Source of the DNA: Smittium mucronatum | Taxonomy: Eukaryota > Kickxellomycota > Harpellomycetes > Harpellales > Legeriomycetaceae | Reading direction: 5' to 3' | Assembly: GCA_001953115.1 (NCBI GenBank) | Contig: LSSL01000640.1 | Span: 1-29,699, forward strand | DNA length: 29,699 nt | Part shown: one piece after another, positions 1 to 12,989 of the stretch | How the letters are laid out: the number at the start of each line of letters is the position of its first letter | How positions within the stretch are numbered: position 1 is the first letter of the stretch | The notes under the pieces: model-generated | Seen by the model: the letters and a program-made list of their open reading frames with translations, nothing else | The model's database searches: none | Told to the model about the DNA's origin: nothing | Translations under genes and position numbers: made by a program

Positions 1-2509
1 TCCAAGCGTCACATTCTTGTGTGGAGATCCTATCTCTTCCTAGAAAATTAACATTTACCATCCCATTATAAGAGATAATTTTTTTCGAGATAATAAACCA
101 TATATTACGAAAAAAAAGGCTCGAGCTTTTTTTCATTATATATATTGATCTAGCTCGATATATACAGGTTTTAATCAATAAGGGAAAAAAATAGTAATTT
201 TCCAAAAAAAAAAACTCGAACTGAATCAAAATATAATAAACAAATATTAGAGCTATTCGAAAAAAATGACCAAATTTCATGATTAATGACAAATATAGAA
301 AATAGTGGCAAGTTAGGATCATTTCACTCTATCGATATTATGAGTACTGAAAATTTTATAGTCTAAATCACTATTTCATCAATAATTACAATAATTTATA
401 AATATTTAGTGTTCTGGATGAGAAGAAAATATCTAAATATGAAACAATTCGGAAATTATGACAGAGATATGATCAAAAATAAAATTATATTTATAGGGAA
501 AATTGAAGATAAATAAGCCAAATTTTTTCTTAAATTATCTTTGTCTATAATTAATATTTTCAATAAGACCTCTCGATCTATATTAACTATTATTATATAA
601 TATAGACTTATAAATAAAATAAAAAATCACCCACGTAACCAATGAAAACTCCATCTCTTTATTTAATAGAACCAAGAAGCAAAGAAAAAATATTATGCTG
701 TCTTCTCTAGTATATCAGAAACATTATAATACTCAATATATTAATTTCTAACCATAAATCTACAAAAAAATATCCCAGATTACTTGATATTGATATTTAT
801 TCTTTTTTTTACCTTTTATGCTGAAATTCGGTAAAATTAAAAAAAAACTTCTTGATGGTTAATTAAAAATCTTCCAGTTAAATTAGAAAGATGTTAAAAA
901 TTATTTGATAATTAATAAATTTCGATTTGAATAAGTAAATAAAATTAATTGAAAAGCTAAAATCTAAAATCTATAATAAAAAAAATTAAAATTTTCAAAG
1001 AAAATTTATTTATAAAAGTTAATAAATATGATAAGAAAATGATTTTTTTATAGCCTAATTGTCATATAATTTGGTTTAAATGAATAATAGTGAAAAAAAT
1101 AAATATATTTATTGAATATATAAATATTTTAGCTGCAAACCTAAAATCATTATTATCCATTTTTCTCTTGACACCTCTGGTAGCTTACTCGACTCAAACT
1201 GAGTTTTTGAAATTAGCAAAATGTTTATTTTCAAAAAAAAAATTAGTTAATTGGACAATTAAACATGGGGTTTTCTCGGATATGTCATATGAAAGTAAGA
1301 ACTAAGATTTAAAAAATATATAATTAGGAGGATTTTCCAGAATTTTTTTGGTATTTGTGCGACTTTAGGTTTTTTAAAGAAATACAATTTCGCTTTATTA
1401 AGAAATATAAAAATATGCGCTTTTATTATATAAAAAGCCAAACTATTTATTAAAATATATAGATTGGATACTAAAACTTTTTTTGAATTCTTAATAGAAC
1501 AAAAACAGACAAACTTAAAGCCATATAAATTATCGAATTGCCGGCTCTAGTATTTTAAAATAATGCTAGATGATTTTTTTTACTTCTATCTTTCTCCCCT
1601 TAAAAAGATTTCTTTGCACTTTAGGAAAAAACAAAAATATTATCAAAAACAGAATATTTTATAAAGATTATAGCATAACCATTTATTTATTTTAAAAAAC
1701 AAAAATATTCGTTTTTTTTTGGCTTAAATGATTTATAATTTTATTGAGTAATATAAGTATTAAATACATACCTATTTCCATTAAAAAATAAATAAATAGT
1801 ATTCCGTGTTTTTTTTTAAAAAGTTATAAACAATTATACTAGCACTATATTCAACTTTACATTATTAAAAAATCCGTTTAATTCTTAGCAAACATACCTA
1901 AACCTTTCCCACTTCCTCATCTGCTTTTAAGATATATTTTCTGTGGCTACATCCAAAAAATCTTTTAGAATATGGTACTTGATTTTTTATTGGTTAATTT
2001 GTGGAATTTTTTTTATAGCAATAAATTAATTAGATCCAATAGAGCTTGTAAATTTTTTGTAAATAAATGAATTTTTGTTTATTATGTTATGGTTAGATTC
2101 TTTGGTATCAGTTTTTATAAAATTAATATATCTATAATAATGATTCTTTTTAATGGTTTATAATTTTATTTCAAATCAAATTTAATGATAAAAAAGACTT
2201 TTTTTTAATTCTAGCCTTAATAATAAAATTATTGGAACTATAATTTTTCATAATAAATTGAGAATCATTTTATAAAAAAAATATGAAGACTTGGAAGTTT
2301 AAAATTATTTAACCATTAAAATTTTTACTTTAGCAAATGTATTTATTTATTTATTTAAAATCGAATTATAAAATAAAATAGGATTTTTGATAACAGGCTT
2401 CATGGATCAAGAGCTAAAAAATGAAAAAAATTCATTGAAAAAAATTCCAAATATTCTTCAAGTTTGATTCTAAAGTAAACCCATTTGTAAAATTTATTCC
2501 ATTTTGTGT

Positions 2510-2532
2510 GGGGGGGGAGGGGGGAGGGGGGG
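2510..2532 (+). repeat. G-tract, potential G-quadruplex
   Basis: Eight G, one A, six G, one A and seven G in a row, inside DNA that is about 80% A/T. The first run is long enough to supply two of the four G-triplets needed, so an intramolecular G-quadruplex is possible on the plus strand. Function is unknown. Homopolymer length may be inaccurate in the assembly. Confidence 0.8.
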
Positions 2533-3620
2533 TATTTCTTTAATTTTATGTACGTTTTTATCGCTTAATTTTCAATTTTCAAATTAATTTTAGCTTTTCT
2601 TTACTAATTTTTTTGATTCTTTTCAAGCTTTATTTTAATTTGTATTGGTTTTATGTAACTTAATATTTGTCTTTCATTTAATTTATAAATATTTTACAGT
2701 TTTTTTAATCCGGCCGATAATTTCCAAGTAAATATTCTTTCTATCCAAATATGTCATAAATAAATCTTATTTGATTGAGAAATAATGAGAAATAAATAAG
2801 ACACGTTTTGAAAAATCTTTCAAACGGTTTTTATGGGGAAAATTTAGCACTTTCAGGATCTCATAATTACTTTATATATCTAATAACTTTAAATAAATAA
2901 ATAAATAATGTATAAATCGAAAATTTTTAAAAAGATCCAGTTTAATATGATATCTTTTTTTTTTTGAGGATTAAAAATTAAATTTAAAAAATTTTAATAG
3001 CATATAAATCATAATAGCTTAAGTTCTTGGAAATTTCAGATCAATTTATTTTTTTCTTTAAACTTCCTTATTAATTTAGTAATACTTTAAATAAATAAAT
3101 AAATAAAAATTTATGATTAATGGGTTAATATCTTTATTTGGAACCATAATAGACACTTTATATAAAATTATCAAAATTATATATATTATTATTATTTGGG
3201 AACAGAGAAAAAGATTAATTTTTCAGTCCAAATAAGAGAAATTTAAGGAGAAAAATCTAGTATGATATGACAGTCGAGAAATTATTAATATATATAGGGA
3301 ATTTCTGTAGCTAGACTTACTACATCATTTATAATAATTCTCAGATAAGCACAATACAAAAACAATGATTTAGACTGAAAAATATTTATATTAGTAAATT
3401 ATCAAGTAAGTACAAAATAGAAGATTGATTAGTACAAAAAAAAATTTTAAAAGATGTTTTGATTTATTTCCACATAGTGGTTTTATCATAAGAATATCAA
3501 AACAAAACTGGTGGATAAAATATTTAAACCTAATTATTATATCAAATTATTATAGATAATCAGCCTTTATAGAATAAAATTAATTAAATAATGCTACATA
3601 TAAGATTTCTCTTATAAATT

Positions 3621-3632
3621 CCCCCCCCTCCC
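3621..3632 (+). repeat. C-tract (C8 T C3)
   Basis: Eight C, one T and three C, surrounded by A/T-only sequence. It is the same pattern as the G-tract at 2,510 read from the other strand, and as the tract at 4,289. Confidence 0.8.
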
Positions 3633-4288
3633 GCTTATATATATATATTTTTTAAAATAAAAATATAGAAATATGCTTGGATAAAAGAAAAAGGACATGT
3701 AATTTTTCTGTAGTATATTAATTTCAATGAGAATTTTCTCTTGCAATGATTTATACATTGAAATTGATATTTAAAATAATTAATAACAGTATTTATCTAA
3801 AGGTGTATTATGTAAGTAAAATATTTTTTAAGATCAAAAAATAGTTTTTTTAATTCTTAAACTGGTATTTATCTTGTATATTTTTACTCTTATTCATTTT
3901 CAACTGTAGATATTACATTAAAATATATGCCCGAATTAAGACAAATATAATTTATATCCTGGTTTATTTTATAATATAGATATAATTTAAAAGATTAAAA
4001 AGTCATTAAAATCAATATTAGATTTTATTTAATTATTTAAATGAGGTTTTAAAGCTTATATAAATATCTAAATAATTGATATGTAATAAAAAGCGGTAAT
4101 AAATTTACTAATTATAAAAAAAATTAAATCATTTCAAATATGCTTTGATTGTTTAATATTTTTCGATAACTGTATTTTTATACTGGCCCAATCTCTTTCA
4201 ATCTCATATTTGGTTGTTTATAATCAGTGCTATCAAACCTATTTTAATAATTTTCGCAGAAGATAAATTCAAATCAAACTCTATTATA

Positions 4289-4300
4289 CCCCCTCCCCCC
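4289..4300 (+). repeat. C-tract (C5 T C6)
   Basis: Five C, one T and six C in A/T-rich surroundings. It belongs to the group of G/C runs interrupted by one A or T that recur through the desert. Confidence 0.8.
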
Positions 4301-4481
4301 ATATACTTATATGTTGTATTTTTTATACAAATATTATACAATTAAATATTTTTTTAATATTATAAGGAAGTTTAAAAAAATAAGAATCGATACTATTATA
4401 AGCTTAAAACAAAACAAATTTTTTAAACTGATTCTAAAAATATTGAAGTAAATGGCATTGATTTTTCCAAAAAATAACAGA

Positions 4482-4517
4482 ATTATTATTATTGTTATTA
4501 TTATTATTATTATTATT
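4482..4517 (+). repeat. ATT trinucleotide microsatellite
   Basis: About twelve ATT units with a single G substitution near the middle. It is a simple-sequence repeat and no function is inferred. Confidence 0.9.
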
Positions 4518-5575
4518 TCAAACTTTTTATTTGGTGTATTTAGTCAATAATAAGTAGTATTTTTTTCTTTTATTTTTTTTAATTTAGTCCTTATTGCTTT
4601 TATATAGATTGAGTCTTTCAACATTCAGTATGTAGCTGAAAAAATCTTTATTTTAAAAGGAAATTTCAACAAGAACCTTTCAATATATTATTCAGAAGTA
4701 AAATTAAACCTTTTAATTACGAAATTTATATAATTTTATAGAATAGTTCTCTTTTAAAAAATCAAATTTTGGCTTTTTAGAAAATTAAATTTTAATTTTT
4801 TTGTGTCTAATTTTGGGATTTTACATATATGATTTTTCCGTGATTCAAATAATTTTTTAATGTTTATTAATAAAAAAAAATTTCTACAAATTCCAAATAT
4901 AGCTTTTTACAATTAGTAAATTTTTGCTTTTTAAATATTGAGATTTTATCCATTTCCAAATCTAGAAATAAACTTTTTTAAATCATATTGAGGTATTTTC
5001 AAAAAAATTAAGCCAAAAAAATTAATACTTATGATGAATTAATACTCTGTATACGATAGCTATTTTGCTGGAATTTTTAAATTTTTGCTTTATAGAATTT
5101 TTTTTCAAAAAAAAACAGTTATTTTGAATGATTTTATTTAAATATACAAATAAAGAGATAAAAAAATAATAGTAAAAATATTTTATGACATGACTTCAGA
5201 TCAAATTACAAATCTTAAAAACAGCTCTCTTATTGAATACTCTCAGAATGAGGATTTATTTTAGAACTGAATTACCAGAAAATATTCATAAACACAGAGG
5301 ACTCAAAAAGAGAGTATTGTCTTTTTTTTGTAAAAAAAAACAACTGGTTTTCAACGAAATACTCGTAAGAAATTTTAAAAGCAAAATTTTTACCTCTAAA
5401 AGACTTTTTATGGTAGCCAATAAACCTATTTTGATTGTTTTAAGTAATCATTTTAGCCATTGATCCCGAATAATGCTTCTGATCGAATAGGGCTAAATTT
5501 AAAATTAAAAGAGGATGTTTCACCCTAGATAGAAAGTTATAATTAATCGAGCCTGAAATAAATTTAAAATATATT

Positions 5576-6260
5576 AGGGAAAGAATATTTGGGAACTTGG
5601 GAGTTTATATCTCAATTTCATCGGTTTAAAATTAACTAAAAAATTAAATATTACTTAAAAAAATATGAGATTAGTGAATAAAGTAAATTGCTAATGAATT
5701 ATTGAAAAAGAGAATTTTGTTTCAGATTTTTCAAATTATCAGTCGCAGCAGATAGAAGAGATTGCATATTTATTGATAAATCAGGTTTTAACTTATTTCA
5801 TAGAATAACTATGACTAAATAGACTATTCAAACTATAGAATCGGTAACGCTCAAAAATTTCAGAGGAAGGAAAATAGAATTAATGGCATCTAATTCTAAA
5901 AAATCTTAAACCACAAAATTTTAACTAATAGGACTGTAAATGTAGCTTTGTTGAAAATTTTGATCCAAGAGCTCATATATTTAATAATGACTGATGGAGG
6001 TCAAAATGGAAGTTATAGTATACCTGATAACGCAAATATACATAAAAATGATTTAAAAAAAAAAATCTTGTCTCAATATGAGTGCAGCTTGACATTTTTA
6101 TCCTCACATTCATACATGCTAAACCCCGCGAGAATATTTTATGAAAAGTTTAAATCGATGTTATTCACAAACTCAGCTATAGAGAAAACAGATATTTATC
6201 TATTGTGATTCAATAGAAGCATCTCTTCAAATTATTTCGGAGAATAATTTGCAAAAATGA
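5576..6260 (+). pseudogene. Decayed Tc1/mariner (DDE_3-type) transposase
   Basis: Fragments in successive frames follow the order of an IS630/Tc1/mariner transposase. An HTH-like piece (IFGNLGVYISISSV) comes from 5,582. FIDKSGFNLFHR (from 5,769) matches the region of the first catalytic Asp. SVTLKNFRGRKIELMA (from 5,842) matches the following strand. From 5,948, IPDNANIHK matches the second Asp. HSYMLNPARIFYEKFKS matches the usual SPDLNP..EFFSKLKS block, but with Met where the third catalytic acid (Asp) normally sits. IEASLQIISENN (from 6,210) resembles the C-terminal tail. At least three frame changes and several stops break it, and no starting Met is evident. It is an old, inactive copy. 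Terminal inverted repeats could not be fixed with confidence in this A/T background. Family assignment is by motif order only. Confidence 0.72.
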
Positions 6261-9200
6261 GTCGTGACATAACTCTATCCGTCAATAAACTCTTATTTTA
6301 TAGTTCATTGATTTTAAAATTACAAATTCTTATATCTAATTAAATAAATTGAATTGAATTAAACCTTTTTCTCTAGTATTTTGCAAACAACTAAGATATT
6401 ATGAAAAAAAAAAAAATTCTCAACAGCGAAATTTTAACTTTTCTAACACAATACTAAAGAGCGCCGAATTCAAATTCATTTTTCCCACAAATTTTTTCGC
6501 TCAATTATTTCGAAAATAACTCAATGAGATTTAAAAAAAAGTTTATTTCTTAATTTTCATATTACTAAAATCTCAATATATAAAAAGACACAGCTTATAA
6601 TTTTCAAAAATTCTATATTTAGATTTTTTAAAAGAAGAAATTTTATTTTTTAAAAGCCAAAAAATTGTTTTATTCGTGCTAAAATTGGGTTTTTTATATA
6701 CCAAAATTTGTTTTGAAAAACGTAAAATTCTGATTTCATAAATGAAAAATCATCCATAAAAATAGATAAGTTTCATTTTTAAACTGTTCAATTTTACCTG
6801 AAAATGCTATGTACATATATTAATCTTATTTTTGATATCTACATTTCTAACTCGAAACTATCGTAAAAAATATCAATATTAATTAAAATGCATTTATTTT
6901 AGAAAATAAATCAACTAATGTATACTATACCTGTTCATCAAATTTAAAAACGGCAAAATATAAAAATTTATCATTTGAATCATAATTGCGATTTGCAACA
7001 AAATTCTTGATAGAATTATCGAAAAAAAACCTATTGATTTTTTGGATATTTATTTTTATATTTTTGATTGTTTAATATTTTTTAGATCTTTTTAATATAT
7101 TATAATATCAAATAAAAAAATATGGGAACTGAGTGTAAAAGCATAAATATTTTTTAAACATTAATTAATGATGTGAATATTTTTTCGGATCTTAGTAAAA
7201 GATTAATTTAAATTACTTTTTTTTCTGCACATTTAAATTTGATTATCCGAGATAATTTAGATAAATATTCAGATAGTAGATTTATCGAAACAGAAAAAGC
7301 ATTTTAATATCTAATAGTTTTGGATTTTCCAAAATGATTTAAATGAAGAAAAGCTAGGAATTTTTATATTAAGTATTTAAGTATTTTAATTTTTGGATAT
7401 ATATATATGAAATAAATGAACAAAAAAGCTATAATAAAATACTAAATTTACTAATTTACCATGTAAAAAAATATTATCTAATATTGAAATTTTTTTTAGA
7501 AGAAAAATTTTATAAAAAAAAACCTAAAATAAATCTAAATTAAAAATATTCTTTATTTAATACATTCTTCCAAAATTTGAGCTAAAATTCAAGCTACCAT
7601 TTTTAAGATTATTATTTTTTTGAATAGTTTATTTAAATAAAGTTAGAGAAATTAAATACATATAAAATTAAAAATATCAATTGCAGGAATATAGAAAATA
7701 TCTTATTTTTTAAACCAAGTTTTATATTTCACATAAAAAAACTCCCAACATAGGCTATTTAATCCAATAATTAAAATTATCGTGATTTTATATTCAATTC
7801 ATAGTTTTTTTAAAAAAAACATTTAGTTTGTACTACCACCGTTACTATTTTTTAAAATTAATTGGTTATGATTAGTATCTAAATTATCAAGAAAAACTCA
7901 AATAGCAAATATAAACTTGGATATCTAAAAAAAAGCTACTAATATTTTGAAGCTTTTTATAAAATATTATTCTAAAAAACATCTTTTATCTAAATTAATA
8001 GGAAAGACTCAAAGATGCTGAATTGTAAAATATATTATGGATTTTAAAAATTCCCAAATTTTTGAATGTATTTTTTTCATTCAAAAAATAATTATAAAAA
8101 ATACATTAAATTTCAAAAAAAATTAAATCAAGTATGAATTTATGATTAAAATTAGGTTAAATTGCAAAAATATACGAGTTTTAAAAAAATTTGTATATTT
8201 AATATTATTTGCGAGATTTTAATGATGCTTTTATCGCGTCTCACTAATGAAAGAATAGTTTTGCAAAATATTTTTTTTATTGAGATGATTGCTATTGGAA
8301 TAAATATTGCCTATAACACAAATTATATTTTGATCTGGCAACTATTTCCACTATTTATCTTCGTATTTCAATTATTAAATACAGATTTTTAACTGTTTAG
8401 CTCTATTTAATGTTATGATCATGTATCATGAAAAAAGTTAAACCCTTACTTCTATCCCACGCACATTAAATATTATAAAAAAGACTAGAACACTCACATA
8501 TTTTTTAATCCATCATTAAATAGGCGATTATGTGCACAAGTAAGAAATTCTGGGAGATTTTTAAAATCAGAATCTATAAAGAGTCCAAAGATAAGGATTT
8601 TTTATTTTCTTTAAATAGGTCTTAATATATACAAATATTTATATTTATTAATAGTAAAATATTTGAATTTAAATATTATTAAGAAAAAATTTGCAATTGA
8701 AAATTTTTATTTCCAGAGAGTGAAGATTACAGTTCAACTGCAATATATTTATAGATTTAGTAAATTCGGTTTTTACTTTAATCTTATTTAACTGGTAATA
8801 ATAATGCTTTTTATCGATTTAAGCATTATTTTATTTTTCACGTATCATGATAATAGATCAAAGCAACTCCGAGAATAATCTTTTCCTCTTATACGACTTA
8901 AATCATCTGTTATAAAAAAAATCGATGTGTCTTATTTAAATTTAATATTATAAACACTTTTTTTTATTAGATAATTTTTTTTACAATTAATATCCTTATA
9001 ATTCAAAAAACGTAAATAATGAGATTCGAAAGTTGTATTTATGGCGAGTTTTTATTTATGATATAATAATCTCTTATATGATCCTTTAATTGTTAAAATA
9101 ATTCCGAGTATTATTATTGATATATTATGTTCGGAATTTTAGTTTGCGCATATTTTCGGTTATTGAAATGATTTATGCTGACAGAATAATCGATATTTTT

Positions 9201-11253
9201 ACGACTGCTTTAATCCATTGCTCTAAGAAATGATTTTATTGATAAATTTACATAGAGTTAAAGTAAAATCATTCGATTTTAAAACTGTATTTAAGTAGGT
9301 TTAATTAATCCAAAGTATAATGAAATGAATGCTATAATATTTAAATGAAGTTTATAATCGAACTCCTTTTAAAAGTCATTTTTTTGTGACCATAATATTC
9401 TAATTTGCTGCAGTTGGTTTTTGATCTGCATTTTTTCCCATCTATACATAAATTTCAATCCTCCTTAGTTCTTCCCAAAAATGGATTAATGTATGAGAAT
9501 ATAAATTATGGATACTATGATCAAAGATCTAATTTTTAAAATGATATAATTAGAAAGTTGGGGAATTTCGGCTTTGAGTTTTAAAATTAAATTGAACAAA
9601 TTTTCCAATATTGTTTATTAGATACTAATTCTGTAAAAACTATTATATAGACATAATTTGTTCATGCTGAACTTTCTCTAAGGGCTGGAAATTCCAAACT
9701 GTTTATTTTTACTTAAATAAATAACATATTCTGCATGTTTTTTTTTACACAAAACATTCTGCATGTTATTTTAAATATTAGAAACATAAATAAAAAAAGA
9801 TGATGTAATAAATAAGTAAAAGGAAATAACAGTCTCATACTGGAAAAAATTTCTAATTTTTCCACTTTTAAGTATTATTATTAAAATAAAAAAACCATTC
9901 AAGTGATATTAAAAAATGTATTTAAATAAATACAAAAATAGCCATCTGAGATTAAAATTGATATTTAGTCTAATATTTTGTTGCTTAGCGCAATATTTCC
10001 ACTCGGATGTATTGATAACTCGTTAAATATCGTATCCTGATGTATAATGGTGAATAGAAAATAAAAATAAGTTCATTTTATGATTAAGTTCAAAATTTGG
10101 CTAATATATTAAATCTTTTATAATTTCACCGATATCTGATTAGAGAATCCTATCGTTTCTCTAATAATACATATATAACTTTTTTTCAAAAAAAAACAAG
10201 GTAAAAACCAAATTTAAAATATAAGATCTCAACTGCTTTGGAATGATCACCTTTTTTTTCCATAAAAACTAAGGAGCATTAATTTTGCCTCATAATTGAA
10301 AATAAAGCTGTAAATATTTGTCTAAAATAGTAGAAATATAACCAATAAATATAAAAGAATAGATTCAATAATCACAAATAAATAATTTAAATATTTTACA
10401 TATTTACCAAACTTTTGGATGATTTAAAAAACGATACACTCGAAATTCCACAATTTTTTGAAATTTTTTATACGATTTTTGAACTTATAAAAATAAAGAA
10501 GTGATGTTACTATGAAATGTAATTTTGGTTTTTTGGATGTTTAAATTTTAGAATACATAAGCAATAAAAATCTCACATGTCAAATATTCTATTTTTGAAA
10601 TAATAATCATTGTAATCTTTCAATTAATCAAATTATTTTGAATCCATACAATAAAAAATTAAAAATAATTTTTTGGTGATTAAGATAATTTATCTTAGAT
10701 AAAAAAAGCAGAAGAAAGGGGATTCTGGCGATGAAAAGAATTTTTTTGTTATCCTTGTGAGATTTCAGATTTAATGATAAAAATTACGGGTTATTAGCGA
10801 TTTAGACCATTTATCAATTGAAAAATGACGAACTATACACAAAAATAGTGGCCCCATGAAAATTTATTTAGTCTTAAGTGCAATGTTTGTGCTGATAGCC
10901 ACTCATCTCGATTAAAAAAAAATGGACCGTAAAACTATGCATTATGAAAATATGATAATAAAATCGGCCAATTTTCGCAAATAATTTTAAATGTGTCTAT
11001 TTTTGCAATTATGACTTAAAATTACTAGATTGGCTAAATTTTAGAATTCGAAAATTTTTTTTCTAAAAACTACTGGCACATAAAAAAAAACTCGTATAAT
11101 GTTTATTTTTATATTTTTTTCTCCGAATAAGCAATATTAACAATGAATGGTTCTCTCAGAAAAGAAATATATAAAATTTAAAAGGTTTAATTTTCGTGCT
11201 ATGGCAATTTAATATATCTACAAATAAAATAATTTTAACGTTATTGATACAAT
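6261..11253. other. AT-rich gene desert, middle part
   Basis: No gene is supported. The longest open frame (8,162-8,392, 76 codons) lacks an ATG start (its first codon is TTG) and is merely hydrophobic and Ile/Phe-rich. Short inverted repeats occur, for example at 8,800-8,830 and an 8-bp stem at 9,100-9,138. No tRNA, rRNA or promoter architecture was seen. Confidence 0.65.
8800..8830. repeat. Perfect 10-bp inverted repeat
   Basis: AATAATGCTT at 8,800-8,809 is mirrored by its exact reverse complement at 8,821-8,830. The 11-nt loop contains the palindrome ATCGAT. It could form a hairpin or bind a dimeric protein, or it may be chance or a relic of a small transposon. Confidence 0.6.
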
Positions 11254-11390
11254 AAAATTATAAATGGTTAAAAATGATTAAAATAAAAGACAAAATTATA
11301 AATGATTAAAATAAAAGACAAAATTATAAATAATTAAAAATGATTAAAATAAAATACAAAATTTTAAATAATTAAAATTAAAAAAAGACT
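11254..11390 (+). repeat. A/T tandem repeat, units of about 28-38 bp
   Basis: Four tandem units begin at about 11,255, 11,292, 11,320 and 11,358. Each starts AAAATTATAAAT or AAAATTTTAAAT, continues with one or two AATGATTAAAAT-like blocks, and the middle units end in AAAGAC or AAATAC. Unit length varies because the inner block is present once or twice. It is a minisatellite, probably made by slippage. Confidence 0.8.
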
Positions 11391-12989
11391 TATTAAGAGA
11401 TAAATTTGTTGTTTAAAGTACATATATCTCAAAAAAAAAATTAAAATGTACTACTAAAACGATAAAATTGGGTTTTAGATGATGGAAAATTTACAGAGTC
11501 ATTTAAAAGTGTATTTTTTCTTGTATCTATTTTGGAAAAAAACCAAATATAAACTATTTAAAACCGAATATATATTAAAAATCTGTAATTTAGATTTTTT
11601 TAGAACTGAGTATATATATATTTTAAAGTGATTAATATAGCAAGAAAAACTTGCAAAGAGAAATCAGATTTAAATTTTGGATAAGAAAAAAGATAATTTA
11701 TCCCATAATAAAATTGATTACTTTGAAGAAATTCAAATTTATTTTAAATTTTATAAACAAGATATTAGAAGAAAAACATTTATAATTTTTCTAAAAGTTT
11801 AAATGGATTTTAGAAATTGATAATTTTTTAGAGAATTATTATTTTTTTAACGCTTAAATATTACGAATAAAACAATGGATATATTAGGGGCTTTTTATTG
11901 GGAATTAATATAACGAGGGAGGATTTAAATCATTAAAACTTAATTTATGACATTTTTTTAATAACTAATGTTATGATTCTTAAGGAGTAACTAGAAAAAT
12001 ATTTTTTGTTTTCATTTATATATGTTAAATATAAATTTGGTTTAATTAAAAAATTAGGATGACTAATACACTGAATTGTTTTAAAGAATATATAGTAATA
12101 TTGAAACTATTTTTTAAAATGAACCGCGCAAATTCAGGTAAGTAAATAATGGATTTAATATAAAGTATGATGAAAAAAATCACGTTAAAATGTGAATGAA
12201 GCTATTCAATTCCCCCCCCCCCCCTATATTTAATTGAAGTAAAAATATGTGGCTGTGAACAGATAAAAAAAAGGTAAGAAAGCCCCATTTTTTTTAGATG
12301 TTAATAAGAATAATTCTCATATCAGTGATATTTCATAATTGGAACCTTGATATATTGGGTATCTTTTGAGCAAAAGTAGTAGGAATAAAATTAGTTTATA
12401 TCGTGTTGAAGAATGAAACAAATAGCATCAGGATTTTTTTTTTATAAATTTAATATTTTATAATTAAGAAGTTAAAGGTAGTTACGAAAAATAAGATTAG
12501 GAAAATATGTGTTGGATTATCCATAATGGAGAAATTTGGAATTAACATAAGTTTTACAGGAAATAATTTGGAAATTAACTATTTTTACGGGATTATCTAA
12601 TACTAACACTTCCAAGATACATTTATTTTTATAAGAAAAAAACTTTACATTTTTAGCCATAATTTGAAATATTATGAAGAGATGTAAGTTAATGATAGAT
12701 TTAAATCGATAAATATTTGATACTTTCAAAGAATAATAAATAAAGGCGGTTTTGCTTAAAGTCTAAAAAAACCATTAATTAGAAGGCAAAAAATCATAAT
12801 AAATACGGGGTTTATTAGGGCGATTTTGTAGAACAAAAAAACCTTAAATTGAATTAAAAAATATTCTGCTTTCATAAAGAGCATGAATAATTGATAGACA
12901 TATGTTTCTGTAAATTTCTTATCATTATACTGTTTTGATTCAGATGAAATATAAATCACAAAAAATATAAATTGGTAATATTATATAGA
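11391..12989. other. AT-rich gene desert, right end
   Basis: Nothing convincing. Two adjacent minus-strand open frames (12,756-12,959 and 12,517-12,729, 67 and 70 codons) have no homology that I recognise. The first begins at GTG. I leave them uncalled, although they lie just downstream, on the minus strand, of a purine-rich block. A run of 13 C sits at 12,212. Confidence 0.6.
12212..12224 (+). repeat. C13 homopolymer
   Basis: Thirteen consecutive C in a region where two neighbouring C are uncommon. Its length is likely to be uncertain in the assembly. Confidence 0.8.

Larger units (their letters stand above)
1..5575. other. AT-rich gene desert, left part
   Basis: I see no credible gene in this stretch. 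It is extremely A/T-rich, with many A or T homopolymers and stop codons in all six frames. The few open frames of 60-76 codons (for example near 1,090-1,305) begin at non-ATG codons or encode low-complexity Lys/Ile/Phe/Asn-rich peptides, as AT-rich DNA does by chance. AAAT-type runs occur at 2,891-2,908 and about 3,088-3,107. The G/C tracts and the ATT microsatellite are listed separately. The end near 5.2-5.5 kb may hold further decayed transposon sequence leading into the transposase relic. Confidence 0.7.

Noticed and set aside
4750..6740. Possible terminal inverted repeats around the transposase relic (about 4,755-4,830 and 6,640-6,740)
   Set aside because: Both sides share TTTTGGCTTTT and AATTTTGG words, but in such A/T-rich DNA the match is not clearly above chance.
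8162..8392. Hydrophobic 76-codon frame in the desert
   Set aside because: No ATG at its first codon (TTG), no family resemblance, and the Ile/Phe-rich composition is expected from A/T-rich DNA.
9100..9138. 8-bp inverted repeat AATTCCGA / TCGGAATT with a 23-nt loop
   Set aside because: The stem is short and the loop long, so it is not distinguishable from background in this sequence.
10856..10915. 19-aa frame MKIYLVLSAMFVLIATHLD resembling a signal peptide
   Set aside because: It stops immediately, has no clear splice donor or following exon, and such hydrophobic stretches are common by chance here.
12517..12959. Two neighbouring minus-strand frames as a split gene
   Set aside because: The first begins at GTG, no splice sites join them in frame, and I recognise no domain.
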